From Bolinopsis microptera (lineage: Eukaryota; Ctenophora; Tentaculata; Lobata; Bolinopsidae): 64,000 nucleotides of DNA. The stretch lies in the NCBI RefSeq assembly GCF_026151205.1, contig NC_087083.1, positions 870,001-934,000 on the forward strand, written 5' to 3'. The stretch's first letter is position 1; every line of letters starts with the position of its first letter. The position numbers and the translations under genes were made by a program. Below are positions 49,901 through 56,785 of this stretch, piece by piece. Below the pieces are notes generated by a model that saw only the letters and a list, made by a program, of their open reading frames with translations, searched no databases and was not told where the DNA came from.

Positions 49901-50346
49901 ATTATGCATTTTGATGTTATTCAATTTATGTTAAGTATCAGCGCTGAATAGATTTTGAATCGACAGCTAATACGAATATTTATAATAAAAGCGAAAGTGT
50001 GGTAACACTGATTTAAATTTTAAAGTGAAAGTGAAAGTGTGGTAACAAATAGCAACATCAAAACGTTAACTTTCACATTTAACGTGACCATATTATCAGG
50101 CGGCCTATTCTCGCAAGAAGCCTACTTCACTGCTACAAGACAGTCTGTGGCTCAGTGTAAGGGATATTCTCTTGAGGAACTCAAACTACAGGTTTGTACT
50201 GCACGTGCAAATGGGCACGTCCGTACTTGTAAATAAGCGCGTGGGTACACCCGCCATACAGTGCACGCTAACAACATTTGCTTGAGGAGTCTATCTTGTT
50301 CAATCTCGAAGGTCCGAGATCAAACTTAATTCTCACACGTTTCCAC

Positions 50347-50381
<35 letters not shown>

Positions 50382-51019
50382 ATCTTGATATTCTCCCAAT
50401 CTTGATAACTGAAATCTTCAAAGTAACCCACGCGACGTGACCCCAAACTAACTCAGGTCTCCGTTCACAACGCTCCAGTTGAGCTGGACAACAGCAGCTT
50501 TGGAATATCCGGTCTGAAGCTGATGGGGGCGATGCACAGTGACGGGAAGCTAACCATTACTGAGGACATCATGACGGATCTGGTGTACACTAAGATTAGC
50601 TGGGTCAGGGACCAGGATATTCAGATATCCGGCAAACAGGTGATTTTATATTTAATAGATGTGAATTTAACATTTATATGGTTGGGAGGAGAGGCACGGT
50701 TTTTTGACACATGACAGCAATTAACCAATCAGCTTTCACTATTGACCAATGAAATCCCAAAATCAGTATGACTGTCAAGCAATAAGTACCACCTCTCCAC
50801 CAGAATCCACTTCATGGTTAAAGTTGACATAAATAATCGCTTTATATTATATGCAATTTAATATATAATTTAATAGATAACTAACTAAACCCCCAGATCA
50901 CCCTGCCTGTGTATCTCAACAACACTCGCACCACTCTCGTTGAAACCCTCAACTTTAGAACTGACCAAGACAAGTTCTACGAAAGGGGCGTCGCTATTTT
51001 GTGTACCGGGCTTTCTTAA
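26637..51019 (+). CDS. DYNC1H1-like: Cytoplasmic dynein heavy chain, C-terminal part (right-arm copy, 23 exons)
   Basis: Minus-end microtubule motor; this part covers the end of the AAA+ ring (AAA5-AAA6) and the C-terminal domain, about the last 1000 residues of a ~4600-residue family. Exons seen: 26637-26789, 27180-27351, 27824-27951, 28215-28292, 28589-28729, 29107-29230, ~29405-29558, 29798-~29927, 30159-30297, 30571-30683, 31276-31428, 31706-31850, ~32077-32204, 32445-32544, 32825-32948, 33097-33192, 33432-33605, 37051-37158, 49050-49181, 49579-49798, 50100-50191, 50457-50639, 50897-51019. All but a few have AG/GT borders. Family-typical peptides include [66 protein letters not shown] and the terminal [10 protein letters not shown]. 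Exons before 34 kb carry scattered indels (for example in 26637-26789, 28215-28292, 30571-30683), probably sequencing errors. The first ~3600 residues are absent: the gene is cut at the palindrome axis. The exon at 37051 is frameshifted. Esterase genes are nested in the 37159-49049 intron. Confidence 0.93.
27352..27575. repeat. ~20-bp minisatellite (right arm)
   Basis: TTTGTTTGTGTGTTTGTACG units following the donor of exon 27180-27351, decaying towards 27575 by indels. Mirror of 25376-25580. Confidence 0.88.
28786..29080. repeat. (CTAA)n tetranucleotide tract (right arm)
   Basis: Long ACTAACTAACTAAC tract with interruptions, between dynein exons at 28589-28729 and 29107-29230. Mirror of 23862-24150. 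Confidence 0.9.
30810..31235. repeat. ~46-bp minisatellite with hairpin core (right arm)
   Basis: About nine units of the CTTTTGGCTACATTCCACTG + TTTCTTCTAAAATAACAG type. Mirror of 21690-22100 with different copy composition. Confidence 0.85.
31495..31695. repeat. Minisatellite, AAGTCACTAAC units (right arm)
   Basis: Mirror of 21229-21450; irregular copy number and unit indels. Confidence 0.82.
33606..37050. other. Dynein intron (right arm), no other gene
   Basis: Counterpart of the left-arm stretch 16370-19322. Holds CACGTGAC motifs (33640-33845), G and C runs (34320-34340, 34410-34425, 34788-34840), and inverted copies of GCAGAAGAAGC near 36400-36440. From 36545 it is unique to this arm. 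Confidence 0.55.
36836..37000. repeat. 43-bp minisatellite, four copies (right arm only)
   Basis: Units begin TTCTAAACACAAGGAAACAT and continue CCTGTTCTGTCCTCCTAAATG. They lie ~50 bp upstream of the dynein exon 37051-37158, within the 1.5 kb block missing from the left arm. An antisense open frame across it is a repeat artefact. Confidence 0.9.
39287..39608 (+). repeat. Dispersed ~280-bp repeat copy (right arm)
   Basis: Runs from ACTAGCAGGAACCAGTCTAA to CTTTATATATAGTAAG; mirror of 14700-15027. Confidence 0.85.
39796..40003. repeat. Expanded 17-18 bp array (right arm)
   Basis: About twelve units of ATAAACTACACTCTGAT with ATATGAAC variants, against three or four in the left arm (14455-14525). 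Confidence 0.92.
40846..40905. repeat. Array of TAAACTAGTTTA palindromes (right arm)
   Basis: Same four palindromes as at 12062-12121, ~430 bp upstream of esterase A. Confidence 0.8.
41334..42989 (+). CDS. Membrane-anchored cholinesterase/carboxylesterase-like protein A (right arm)
   Basis: 551 residues, one exon, ATG to TAA with no frameshift. Signal-anchor hydrophobic segment at ~9-30 after MGCSRKACG, then an extracellular alpha/beta-hydrolase domain. Residues seen: WIHGGG (136-141), GESGG with nucleophile Ser227, acid Glu362/363, and IHAYDS with His460. The elbow has Gly where true cholinesterases usually have Ala (GESAG). Cysteines at 105 and 117 fit the small disulfide loop of the family. 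It differs from the left copy at about ten positions (for example Val31 for Phe, VV for EI near residue 88). Residues ~179-262 are almost identical to paralogue B. A promoter is not recognisable. Non-catalytic, adhesion-type relatives exist in this family, but the full triad argues for an enzyme. Confidence 0.95.
   Translation: MGCSRKACGIFSAILLFLAFVVLALLLVFVVKDNIKNPIQARTKNAGIILGKTVTLKDDVTEMHEFHNIRYAVAPIGELRFRPPVRPVVDPEQGVEASDETPVVCVQADTGVGVEDCLVLSVRSRDLTGSKPVLVWIHGGGLATGYGMMQGYSFDAEVTHKVDAVTVNINFRLGFIGFSSVEELWDEEAGVYANNGIRDMIAALDWIQDNIAAFGGDPGSVTLIGESGGATAILALVSSPLANNKFHAAIAQSPAPEMRFTHINGDAYQRTIVDQANCTQEAAEDRKQCLLDLPAHKFSREYIEIVNGDAYFTFPKSQTEDAEVVGLVMIDPVVVTVTPRNLKSAGFTPSSPLPIIVSSLAEENYVMSWLFSPPFASEADLKTAMQPLFENLTDEDNAMETAIALYPDTEPTTIWSLMTCDMRATCPSNDVAEAMSGAANRDIYRLYITHRSSVGIPAIHAYDSIAFFGYNSALLPFTAQESDIKFENHYIDMVKKLAQDKKFDDGWTPFPGKSMIYENTDEISNIGSTEPQGSICEKLTEMDLVKYGWQN
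42990..43705. other. Spacer between esterase A and tiny gene (right arm)
   Basis: No gene. Mirrors 9281-9989 with very few differences. Confidence 0.5.
43706..44260 (-). CDS. Small two-exon single-pass membrane protein, Cys- and Gly/Asp-rich (right arm)
   Basis: Minus-strand exons 44181-44260 and 43706-43961 (80 + 256 nt, same sizes and borders as in the left arm) encode 111 residues. They comprise a signal peptide, a short Arg/Ser-rich extracellular part, one transmembrane segment, the [10 protein letters not shown] cluster and a Gly/Asp tail. The N-terminus differs slightly (Leu for Phe at residue 4, Thr for Ala at residue 8), a conservative pattern that supports real coding. Transcribed against both esterases and dynein. 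Confidence 0.72.
44434..44559 (+). mobile_element. Fragment of LINE 3' end (right arm)
   Basis: Matches the terminal part of the left-arm LINE 3' UTR (8130-8256) in sense orientation and is the mirror of 8414-8545. A 5'-truncated relic shared by both arms. Confidence 0.7.
44567..44843 (-). repeat. Dispersed ~280-bp repeat copy, uninterrupted (right arm)
   Basis: Mirror of 5261-5397 plus 8267-8413; represents the empty site of the left-arm LINE. Confidence 0.88.
44844..46093. other. Region upstream of esterase B (right arm)
   Basis: No gene recognised. Contains CACGTGGTTAGCACGTGG repeats (45130-45180) and T-rich sequence (45890-45960). The promoter of esterase B is expected near the 3' end of this stretch, but no element stands out. 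Confidence 0.5.
46094..47752 (+). CDS. Membrane-anchored cholinesterase/carboxylesterase-like protein B (right arm)
   Basis: 552 residues, single exon, intact. Signal anchor at ~8-30 ([20 protein letters not shown]), catalytic domain with WIHGGG (133-138), GESGG with Ser224, Glu361 and FHAYDS with His459. Paralogue of A, 3.1 kb downstream in the same orientation, so the two are a tandem duplication with the tiny gene between them on the other strand. Residues ~175-260 are nearly identical to A even at silent sites, while flanking parts are much more divergent, pointing to gene conversion or strong constraint. The stop is TGA at 47750-47752; an AATAAA overlaps the last codons, perhaps by chance. 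Confidence 0.95.
   Translation: MKKNCKILSVVLVFLVAVSIAIILLILLLYKNNDIVVRTTSAGKVIGKTVTLNDGNTKIHEFHNIRYAEPPTGESRFRPPVRHMISDPGQEVKAKDDIAITCIQADSGEGTEDCLVLTVRSSDVTESKPVLVWIHGGGLMSGYGEAVGYSFDSEITHKVDAVTVNINYRLGFLGFSSVEELWDEEAGVYANNGIRDMIAALDWIQDNIAAFGGDPGSVTLIGESGGATAVLALVSSPLANNKFHAAIAQSPAPEMRFTHEQGNDFQRELLDRAGCTQEDLAGRKQCLLDIPANKFSGKGGVNMTSGGAYFEFPMSGGERGEYVGLIMVDPTVVTVSPRDLKEADFTPTSPISIIVSNTAAETYNVWLWPFVPPFNTEDQLKAKLEPLIEEISNVENVMDTVIALYPDQDPTMIWTHMTTDMRATCPSNDVAEGMSAATNRDIYRLYVSHSPSFALAPFHAYDSYAFFGYESDGIEPPTITNMDIKFQSHYIEMVKRFSRDKKFDDKWTTYPGATMMYENSDTISNAGAAKPQEAVCEKLAELDLVKYGSQNK
47753..48555. other. Intron spacer downstream of esterase B (right arm)
   Basis: No gene. Holds AT-rich tracts and a right-only insertion of ~130 bp near 48345-48478. 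Confidence 0.5.
48556..48876. mobile_element. 321-bp MITE with CAGGGTGG termini and TA target (right arm only)
   Basis: Starts CAGGGTGGTCCAGAAGT and ends TTTTGGGCCACCCTG, i.e. imperfect terminal inverted repeats, flanked by TA at 48554-48555 and 48877-48878. The left arm (near 1555) shows a single TA and no element. Ends of this type are known from mariner-like transposons. No transposase inside. Confidence 0.87.
49050..51019 (+). CDS. DYNC1H1-like: Dynein heavy chain C-terminal exon block, clean sequence with stop codon
   Basis: Five exons with intact reading frame and consensus splice sites: 49050-49181 (44 codons, includes [13 protein letters not shown]), 49579-49798 (starts [14 protein letters not shown], includes GIVPKSW), 50100-50191 ([14 protein letters not shown]), 50457-50639 ([11 protein letters not shown]) and 50897-51019 ([12 protein letters not shown] to [10 protein letters not shown], then TGLS and TAA at 51017-51019). 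This is the C-terminal domain typical of cytoplasmic dynein 1. The protein ends a few residues after the ILC, as the family does. The last two exons lie at or outside the end of the inverted repeat, so this is the only place the gene ends normally. The intron after the first exon carries a CACGTG-rich minisatellite. Confidence 0.95.
49195..49400. repeat. CACGTG-rich minisatellite in dynein intron (right arm)
   Basis: Tandem ~22-bp units alternating TGCACGTGCACTGTGCAG and TGTTC, beginning 14 bases after the donor of the 49050-49181 exon. Units contain nested palindromes (CACGTG, GTGCAC) and so could fold. The left-arm version (1030-1212) has other unit variants, as expected of two alleles or diverged copies. 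The cysteine-rich open frames here are by-products of the repeat. Confidence 0.88.
50346..50382. repeat. Poly-C run in dynein intron
   Basis: About 35 C in the intron before the exon 50457-50639. The end of the inverted repeat lies within 60-100 bp of it, and its complement bounds the left arm (79-116), so it is a likely site of polymerase or assembly slippage. Confidence 0.85.
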
Positions 51020-51748
51020 ACTGCACGTGCCGAACTTGTAGATTGCACGTGCTGTACTCACTTGCACGTGCAAGTTAGCGTAGCACGTGCGATTTTTCAT
51101 GAGTAAAAGTGCAAGCTTCGAACTTGACAAGACTTGCTCTGTCATTTGTATTTCTGTAAACTTTCAACTGTATTTCTTCTGTAATACCCGATATTATTTG
51201 TAGGGCAGCTAGACTTGCCAAATATGTGTTTTAGGTATGCCAAATATGTGTTTTAAATTTATGTTGTTTTTTTTCTTTATCTTTCAATATTATTGATAAG
51301 TTTAAAATGGTTTATTAAAACTACTGTATCTTTAGTAGTACTAGTAGCATGATATATTGTATTATCTAAGTTCTGGGTGTATCATTAGATGCACTTCGTC
51401 AGTAGTAAAGTAGTAATAACGAAAGGTATTGGATGCTTAGGGTTTTACTTTTCAAACTTAATATGGAATTGATTTATAAAACTAAAAGAATCTTAGTCAG
51501 TTGTTAGTTGCCTCAATTAAACGTCAATTTTCAATTTGAAAATTTTAGTAGTGATATGTGATGAAGCTTATAATTGTTCATGATTATTGTTAGTGTTTTT
51601 CTGACTTTTTCTTCTAATGCCACTGTATCATTTCTTTTCGATTTTCACGGCAAGGGAACGTTCACATATGACATCAGCAAGATTTTGGCCAATTTTATCA
51701 CCCTCCTCCCCAATGACGTCAGCATCTTCCAGACCCCCCTCCTTTTGT
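51020..51748. other. Dynein 3' UTR and downstream sequence
   Basis: Follows the dynein stop codon; contains four GCACGTGC motifs in the first 75 bases, then AT-rich sequence. No clear AATAAA close to the stop. No further gene. Confidence 0.5.
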
Positions 51749-51752
51749 TTAA

Positions 51753-52346
51753 GGGGGGGGGGGGGGGGTTCGCCCTGATTTTTTTGTGAAACTTTGTTTC
51801 GAGATAGCAGTTGACCAACAAACTAGGACTGGTGACCGAACTTTTGAGGGGGTCCCCGACCCCAACCGCCAAACGGTGCCCGCGGGGCAGCCACGCCCAT
51901 ATTTGGTCCAAATTAGGCCCAATTTAGCCAAATACCCTGAACATGCCCAAAACCCAGCTTTTAGGTGCTCTACTTGTAGCTTGTAGTCCCCTGAACTCGT
52001 ATATGAATTTTCATCAAGATTGGACCAAAAATGACAGAGTTATGAGCCAAAAACCATATGACCATATTTGGGCATACGCACAAAATTTGATCGATTTTGG
52101 TCCATAAATTAGTCAAATATCAATATTTTTGAATAAAACCAACTTTATATAGAAGGTAAGCCTATACTACACATTCTCTATGAGTATCAGCTCATTATCT
52201 ACCTAACTGTGGATTCTGTGTTCAAATAATCACAAAAAATGAACAAAATCGCGTCTATATCTCAGTTCGCAATATTTGCAAAAAAGATTTTTTTTCAATA
52301 TTTTTACATGACATTTTCAGAATCAACGTAGAATCGCATTTCGACC
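51753..52346. mobile_element. Truncated second copy of the TTAA MITE
   Basis: Reverse-oriented match to 12583-13190, starting with a G run after TTAA (51749-51752). It carries one full long terminal repeat (to ~51957) and the internal part, then stops at another TTAA (52347-52350), exactly where the complete copy has an internal TTAA. The other terminus is missing. Confidence 0.8.
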
Positions 52347-52350
52347 TTAA

Positions 52351-53780
52351 CACCCTACGCGCGTGGGGTGGACTTTTATTCAGCGCGTATTTTGTAGCCT
52401 GTTCAACTTGAAGTTTTGAATCGTTACTATCTCAATGTCACAGATACACAGAATGTGAGGTGATCATCTTAAAGAGAAACGTCTCAGCTTTCACCTGGTG
52501 TAAAGTTTATCTTTGTTCTCAAAATATAGCTCGCTCAGTGTGCAACAGAAGTTGACATTACAATAACCACGTCCGCGACCGGTCGTCAGATACCGGAGTC
52601 TTGCACAAAATTGGGTCCCTAAATTAAAATTTTATGACACAGTTACGATGAACTAGTGTCTAGGGAAACATTTGGTGAAAATTTGAAAGGTCTACTGTTA
52701 ATATTGCAAAAGTTATTGAAAACAAACTAGCTTAATCAGAAGTTTTTGGGAAAATTTCAAATTTTGTACGTAGTGGGGTCTACTGGGGTGGACTCTCGTG
52801 ACGCGCATCTGATGGCGTGGCTTTTTCAACAGCAGTCAGTACGGCCAATATCAGAGCACAAATTATTGTGAGTAAGACCTTAATGGTCAGCTATGAACCC
52901 CTCACTAGAATAGTAACCGTATCTATAAACAAGGAAATGTTATTCCGTCAAAGCTCAAATTTTTTACTCTTCTCAGTGCAGTTACTATGAATGTACTAGC
53001 TAAGTATCGTTGATCGTAGCTGCATTACACAGTAGATTGGACCGTAAAAGACTTTGACTGCACAAATATTATTTTCCAAACATTATAACTGGCTGGTCAC
53101 ACACATCTAAATTAAATTACCCTAGGCTACTGTTTTCCAAGTCTTGTCCTGTGAGTAAAGTATGTGTGAGAAAGTTTTAATAAAATGAATGTATATTTTT
53201 GAATTTTTAAATTTTAATTTGAGAATGAAGTATAAAGAAATTTTTAATTAGCATTGTATAGTTTAAAATATTTATAGCTTATTATAACCATTGATAAATT
53301 TAAGCCATAATCTTTCGCCTGCTCTCCAATATCAACCTTGAAGGTGCATTTTTAATCCTTGAACTACACAATATAAAATCAAGCATGTTTTAGTGTAGAC
53401 TTTTTGTCACAACAAGACTGCAACCTATATAGTAAAAACTTTAAACAGAACCCCTAATGTCTGCTAACAATTTTTCGTATAGTCCTAATGTGAGCCTTGT
53501 CTCTAAAAACTTAACTGAACTAGCGTTTTGGTGTGTGCAAAAGCTCCCAGGCACGCGCATTCCTTGCCCCGTTAGTTACCTGTCCTTCCAAAACCAAACA
53601 AGCAGTCAAGGACAAAAAGTCATACACCAAATGGGCATTATATTTTATGAATTGTTTTACATCTTTTATTCTGTAAAATGTGCTAAAATTAAATTTCTTG
53701 TTTCATTGAATTTCTTGTTTCATTGAGAAGGTAACCAAGGAAGACTGCTGATTAACGAAGCAATTTCAACGTGAAACTGG
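52351..53780. other. Intergenic stretch without recognisable gene
   Basis: AT-rich. Related pieces TGGGGTGGACTTTTATTC (52365) and TGGGGTGGACTCTCGTG (52785) with CGCGC nearby suggest an old repeat. An 89-codon open frame at 53457-53726 has no recognisable domain. Confidence 0.45.
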
Positions 53781-56592
53781 CAGCCAATAATTTAATTTAG
53801 TTCCCCTTGATGGTTCCAATTAGAATTAGACCTATTCAGGGAAACACAGTATTCAAGTATATTTATTTCTAGTTCCTAGCAGCCAATAATTTAATTTAGT
53901 TCCCCTTGATGGTTCCAATTAGAATTAGACCTATTCAGGGAAACACAGTATTCCAGTATATTTATTTCTAGTTCCTGGCAGCCAATAATTTAATTTAGTT
54001 CCCCTTGATGGTTCCAATTAGAATTAGACCTATTCAGGGAAACACAATATTCCAGTATATTTATTTCTAGTTCCTAGCAGCCAATAATTTAATTTAGTTC
54101 CCCTTGATGGTTCCAATTAGAATTAGACCTATTCAGGGAAACACAGTATTCCAGTATATTTATTTCTAGTTTCTGGCAGCCAATAATTTAATTTAGTTCC
54201 CCTTGATGGTTCCAATTAGAATTAGACCTCTTCAGGGAAACACAGTATTCCAGTATCTGTATATTTATTTCTAGTTCCTAGCAGCCAATAATTTAATTTA
54301 GTTCCCCTTGATGGTTCCAATTAGAATTAGACCTCTTCAGGGAAACACAGTATTCCAGTATATTTATTTCTAGTTCCTGGCATCTAATTATTTAATTTAG
54401 TTCCCCTAGATGGTTCGAATTAGAATTAGACCTCTTCAGGGAAACACAGTATTCCAGTATATTTATTTCTAGTTCCTAGCAGCCAATAATTTAATTTAGT
54501 TCCCCTTGATGGTTCCAATTAGAATTAGACCTCTTCAGGGAAACACAGTATTCCAGTATATTTATTTCTAGTTCCTAGCAGCCAATAATTTAATTTAGTT
54601 CCCCTTGATGGTTCCAATTAGAATTAGACCTCTTCAGGGAAACACAGTATTCCAGTATATTTATTTCTAGTTCCTAGCAGCCAATAATTTAATTTAGTTC
54701 CCCTTGATGGTTCCAATTAGAATTAGACCTCTTCAGGGAAACACAGTATTCCAGTATATTTATTTCTAGTTCCTAGCAGCCAATAATTTAATTTAGTTCC
54801 CCTTGATGGTTCCAATTAGAATTAGACCTCTTCAGGGAAACACAGTATTCCAGTATATTTATTTCTAGTTCCTGGCATCTAATTATTTAATTTAGTTCCC
54901 CTAGATGGTTCTAATTAGAATTAGACCTCTTCAGGGAAACACAGTATTCCAGTATATTTATTTCTAGTTCCTAGCAGCCAATAATTTAATTTAGTTCCCC
55001 TTGATGGTTCCAATTAGAATTAGACCTATTCAGGGAAACACAGTATTCCAGTATATTTATTTCTAGTTCCTGGCAGCCAATAATTTAATTTAGTTCCCCT
55101 TGATGGTTCCAATTAGAATTAGACCTATTCAGGGAAACACAATATTCCAGTATATTTATTTCTAGTTCCTAGCAGCCAATAATTTAATTTAGTTCCCCTT
55201 GATGGTTCCAATTAGAATTAGACCTATTCAGGGAAACACAGTATTCCAGTATATTTATTTCTAGTTTCTGGCAGCCAATAATTTAATTTAGTTCCCCTTG
55301 ATGGTTCCAATTAGAATTAGACCTCTTCAGGGAAACACAGTATTCCAGTATCTGTATATTTATTTCTAGTTCCTAGCAGCCAATAATTTAATTTAGTTCC
55401 CCTTGATGGTTCCAATTAGAATTAGACCTCTTCAGGGAAACACAGTATTCCAGTATATTTATTTCTAGTTCCTGGCATCTAATTATTTAATTTAGTTCCC
55501 CTAGATGGTTCTAATTAGAATTAGACCTCTTCAGGGAAACACAGTATTCCAGTATATTTATTTCTAGTTCCTGGCATCTAATTATTTAATTTAGTTCCCC
55601 TAGATGGTTCTAATTAGAATTAGACCTCTTCAGGGAAACACAGTATTCCAGTATATTTATTTCTAGTTCCTAGCAGCCAATAATTTAATTTAGTTCCCCT
55701 TGATGGTTCCAATTAGAATTAGACCTATTCAGGGAAACACAGTATTCCAGTATATTTATTTCTAGTTCCTGGCAGCCAATAATTTAATTTAGTTCCCCTT
55801 GATGGTTCCAATTAGAATTAGACCTATTCAGGGAAACACAGTATTCCAGTATATTTATTTCTAGTTCCTAGCAGCCAATAATTTAATTTAGTTCCCCTTG
55901 ATGGTTCCAATTAGAATTAGACCTATTCAGGGAAACACAGTATTCCAGTATATTTATTTCTAGTTCCTGGCAGCCAATAATTTAATTTAGTTCCCCTTGA
56001 TGGTTCCAATTAGAATTAGACCTCTTCAGGGAAACACAGTATTCCAGTATCTGTATATTTATTTCTAGTTCCTAGCAGCCAATAATTTAATTTAGTTCCC
56101 CTTGATGGTTCCAATTAGAATTAGACCTCTTCAGGGAAACACAGTATTCCAGTATATTTATTTCTAGTTCCTGGCATCTAATTATTTAATTTAGTTCCCC
56201 TAGATGGTTCTAATTAGAATTAGACCTCTTCAGGGAAACACAGTATTCCAGTATATTTATTTCTAGTTCCTAGCAGCCAATAATTTAATTTAGTTCCCCT
56301 TGATGGTTCCAATTAGAATTAGACCTCTTCAGGGAAACACAGTATTCCAGTATATTTATTTCTAGTTCCTAGCAGCCAATAATTTAATTTAGTTCCCCTT
56401 GATGGTTCCAATTAGAATTAGACCTCTTCAGGGAAACACAGTATTCCAGTATATTTATTTCTAGTTCCTAGCAGCCAATAATTTAATTTAGTTCCCCTTG
56501 ATGGTTCCAATTAGAATTAGACCTCTTCAGGGAAACACAGTATTCCAGTATATTTATTTCTAGTTCCTAGCAGCCAATAATTTAATTTAGTT
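53781..56592. repeat. 99-bp minisatellite, about 28 copies
   Basis: Head-to-tail units of 99 bp starting CAGCCAATAATTTAATTTAG and ending TTTATTTCTAGTTCCT(A/G)G. Variants: CCTATT or CCTCTT at position ~51; a CATCTAATTATT start with CCCCTAGATGG; a 6-bp CTGTAT insertion (105-bp units near 54240, 55340, 56045). The variants recur in the same order, so the array has higher-order repeats. The last unit breaks after 25-30 bp and runs straight into the LINE. Confidence 0.97.
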
Positions 56593-56785
56593 GAGATTTG
56601 AAAAGTTACTTTGAGATTTGAAAAGTTACTTTAATACTTTCAGCGCTGCTATATAACAAATAATTTGAGTTCAGGGATAGAATGATTTAACGCCCCCAAA
56701 GGGGAGTTCGTAAGTTTTCTTGTTGATTTATTGCTGCGATTCTTGTGTCTTTGCTGTCCGACTCACTTGAAGATCTTATCTCATC
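56593..56785 (+). promoter_or_regulatory. LINE 5' untranslated region
   Basis: 193 bases from the minisatellite border to the ORF1 start, opening with the duplicated 20-mer and containing a GCCCCCAAAGGGG near-palindrome at ~56692. An internal promoter is expected for such elements; whether it lies here or in the 99-bp array is not known. Confidence 0.4.

Larger units (their letters stand above)
26465..50441. repeat. Right arm of giant inverted repeat
   Basis: Mirror of the left arm; the axis is a short imperfect palindrome at 26457-26471 (AGCGC, five-base loop, GCGCT). Homology ends at about 50441, where the right arm runs on into unique sequence containing the last dynein exons, while the left arm jumps into a poly-G run. 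Right-only material includes 36545-38045 (with a dynein exon), a MITE at 48556-48876, an insertion of ~130 bp near 48345-48478, and an expanded 17-18 bp array at 39796-40003. Confidence 0.95.

Noticed and set aside
53457-53726. 89-codon frame upstream of the minisatellite
   Set aside because: Lies in AT-rich unique DNA and shows no domain, signal peptide or splice logic.
53781-56592. CRISPR-like array
   Set aside because: The 99-bp repeats are contiguous with no spacers and the DNA is animal; a minisatellite.
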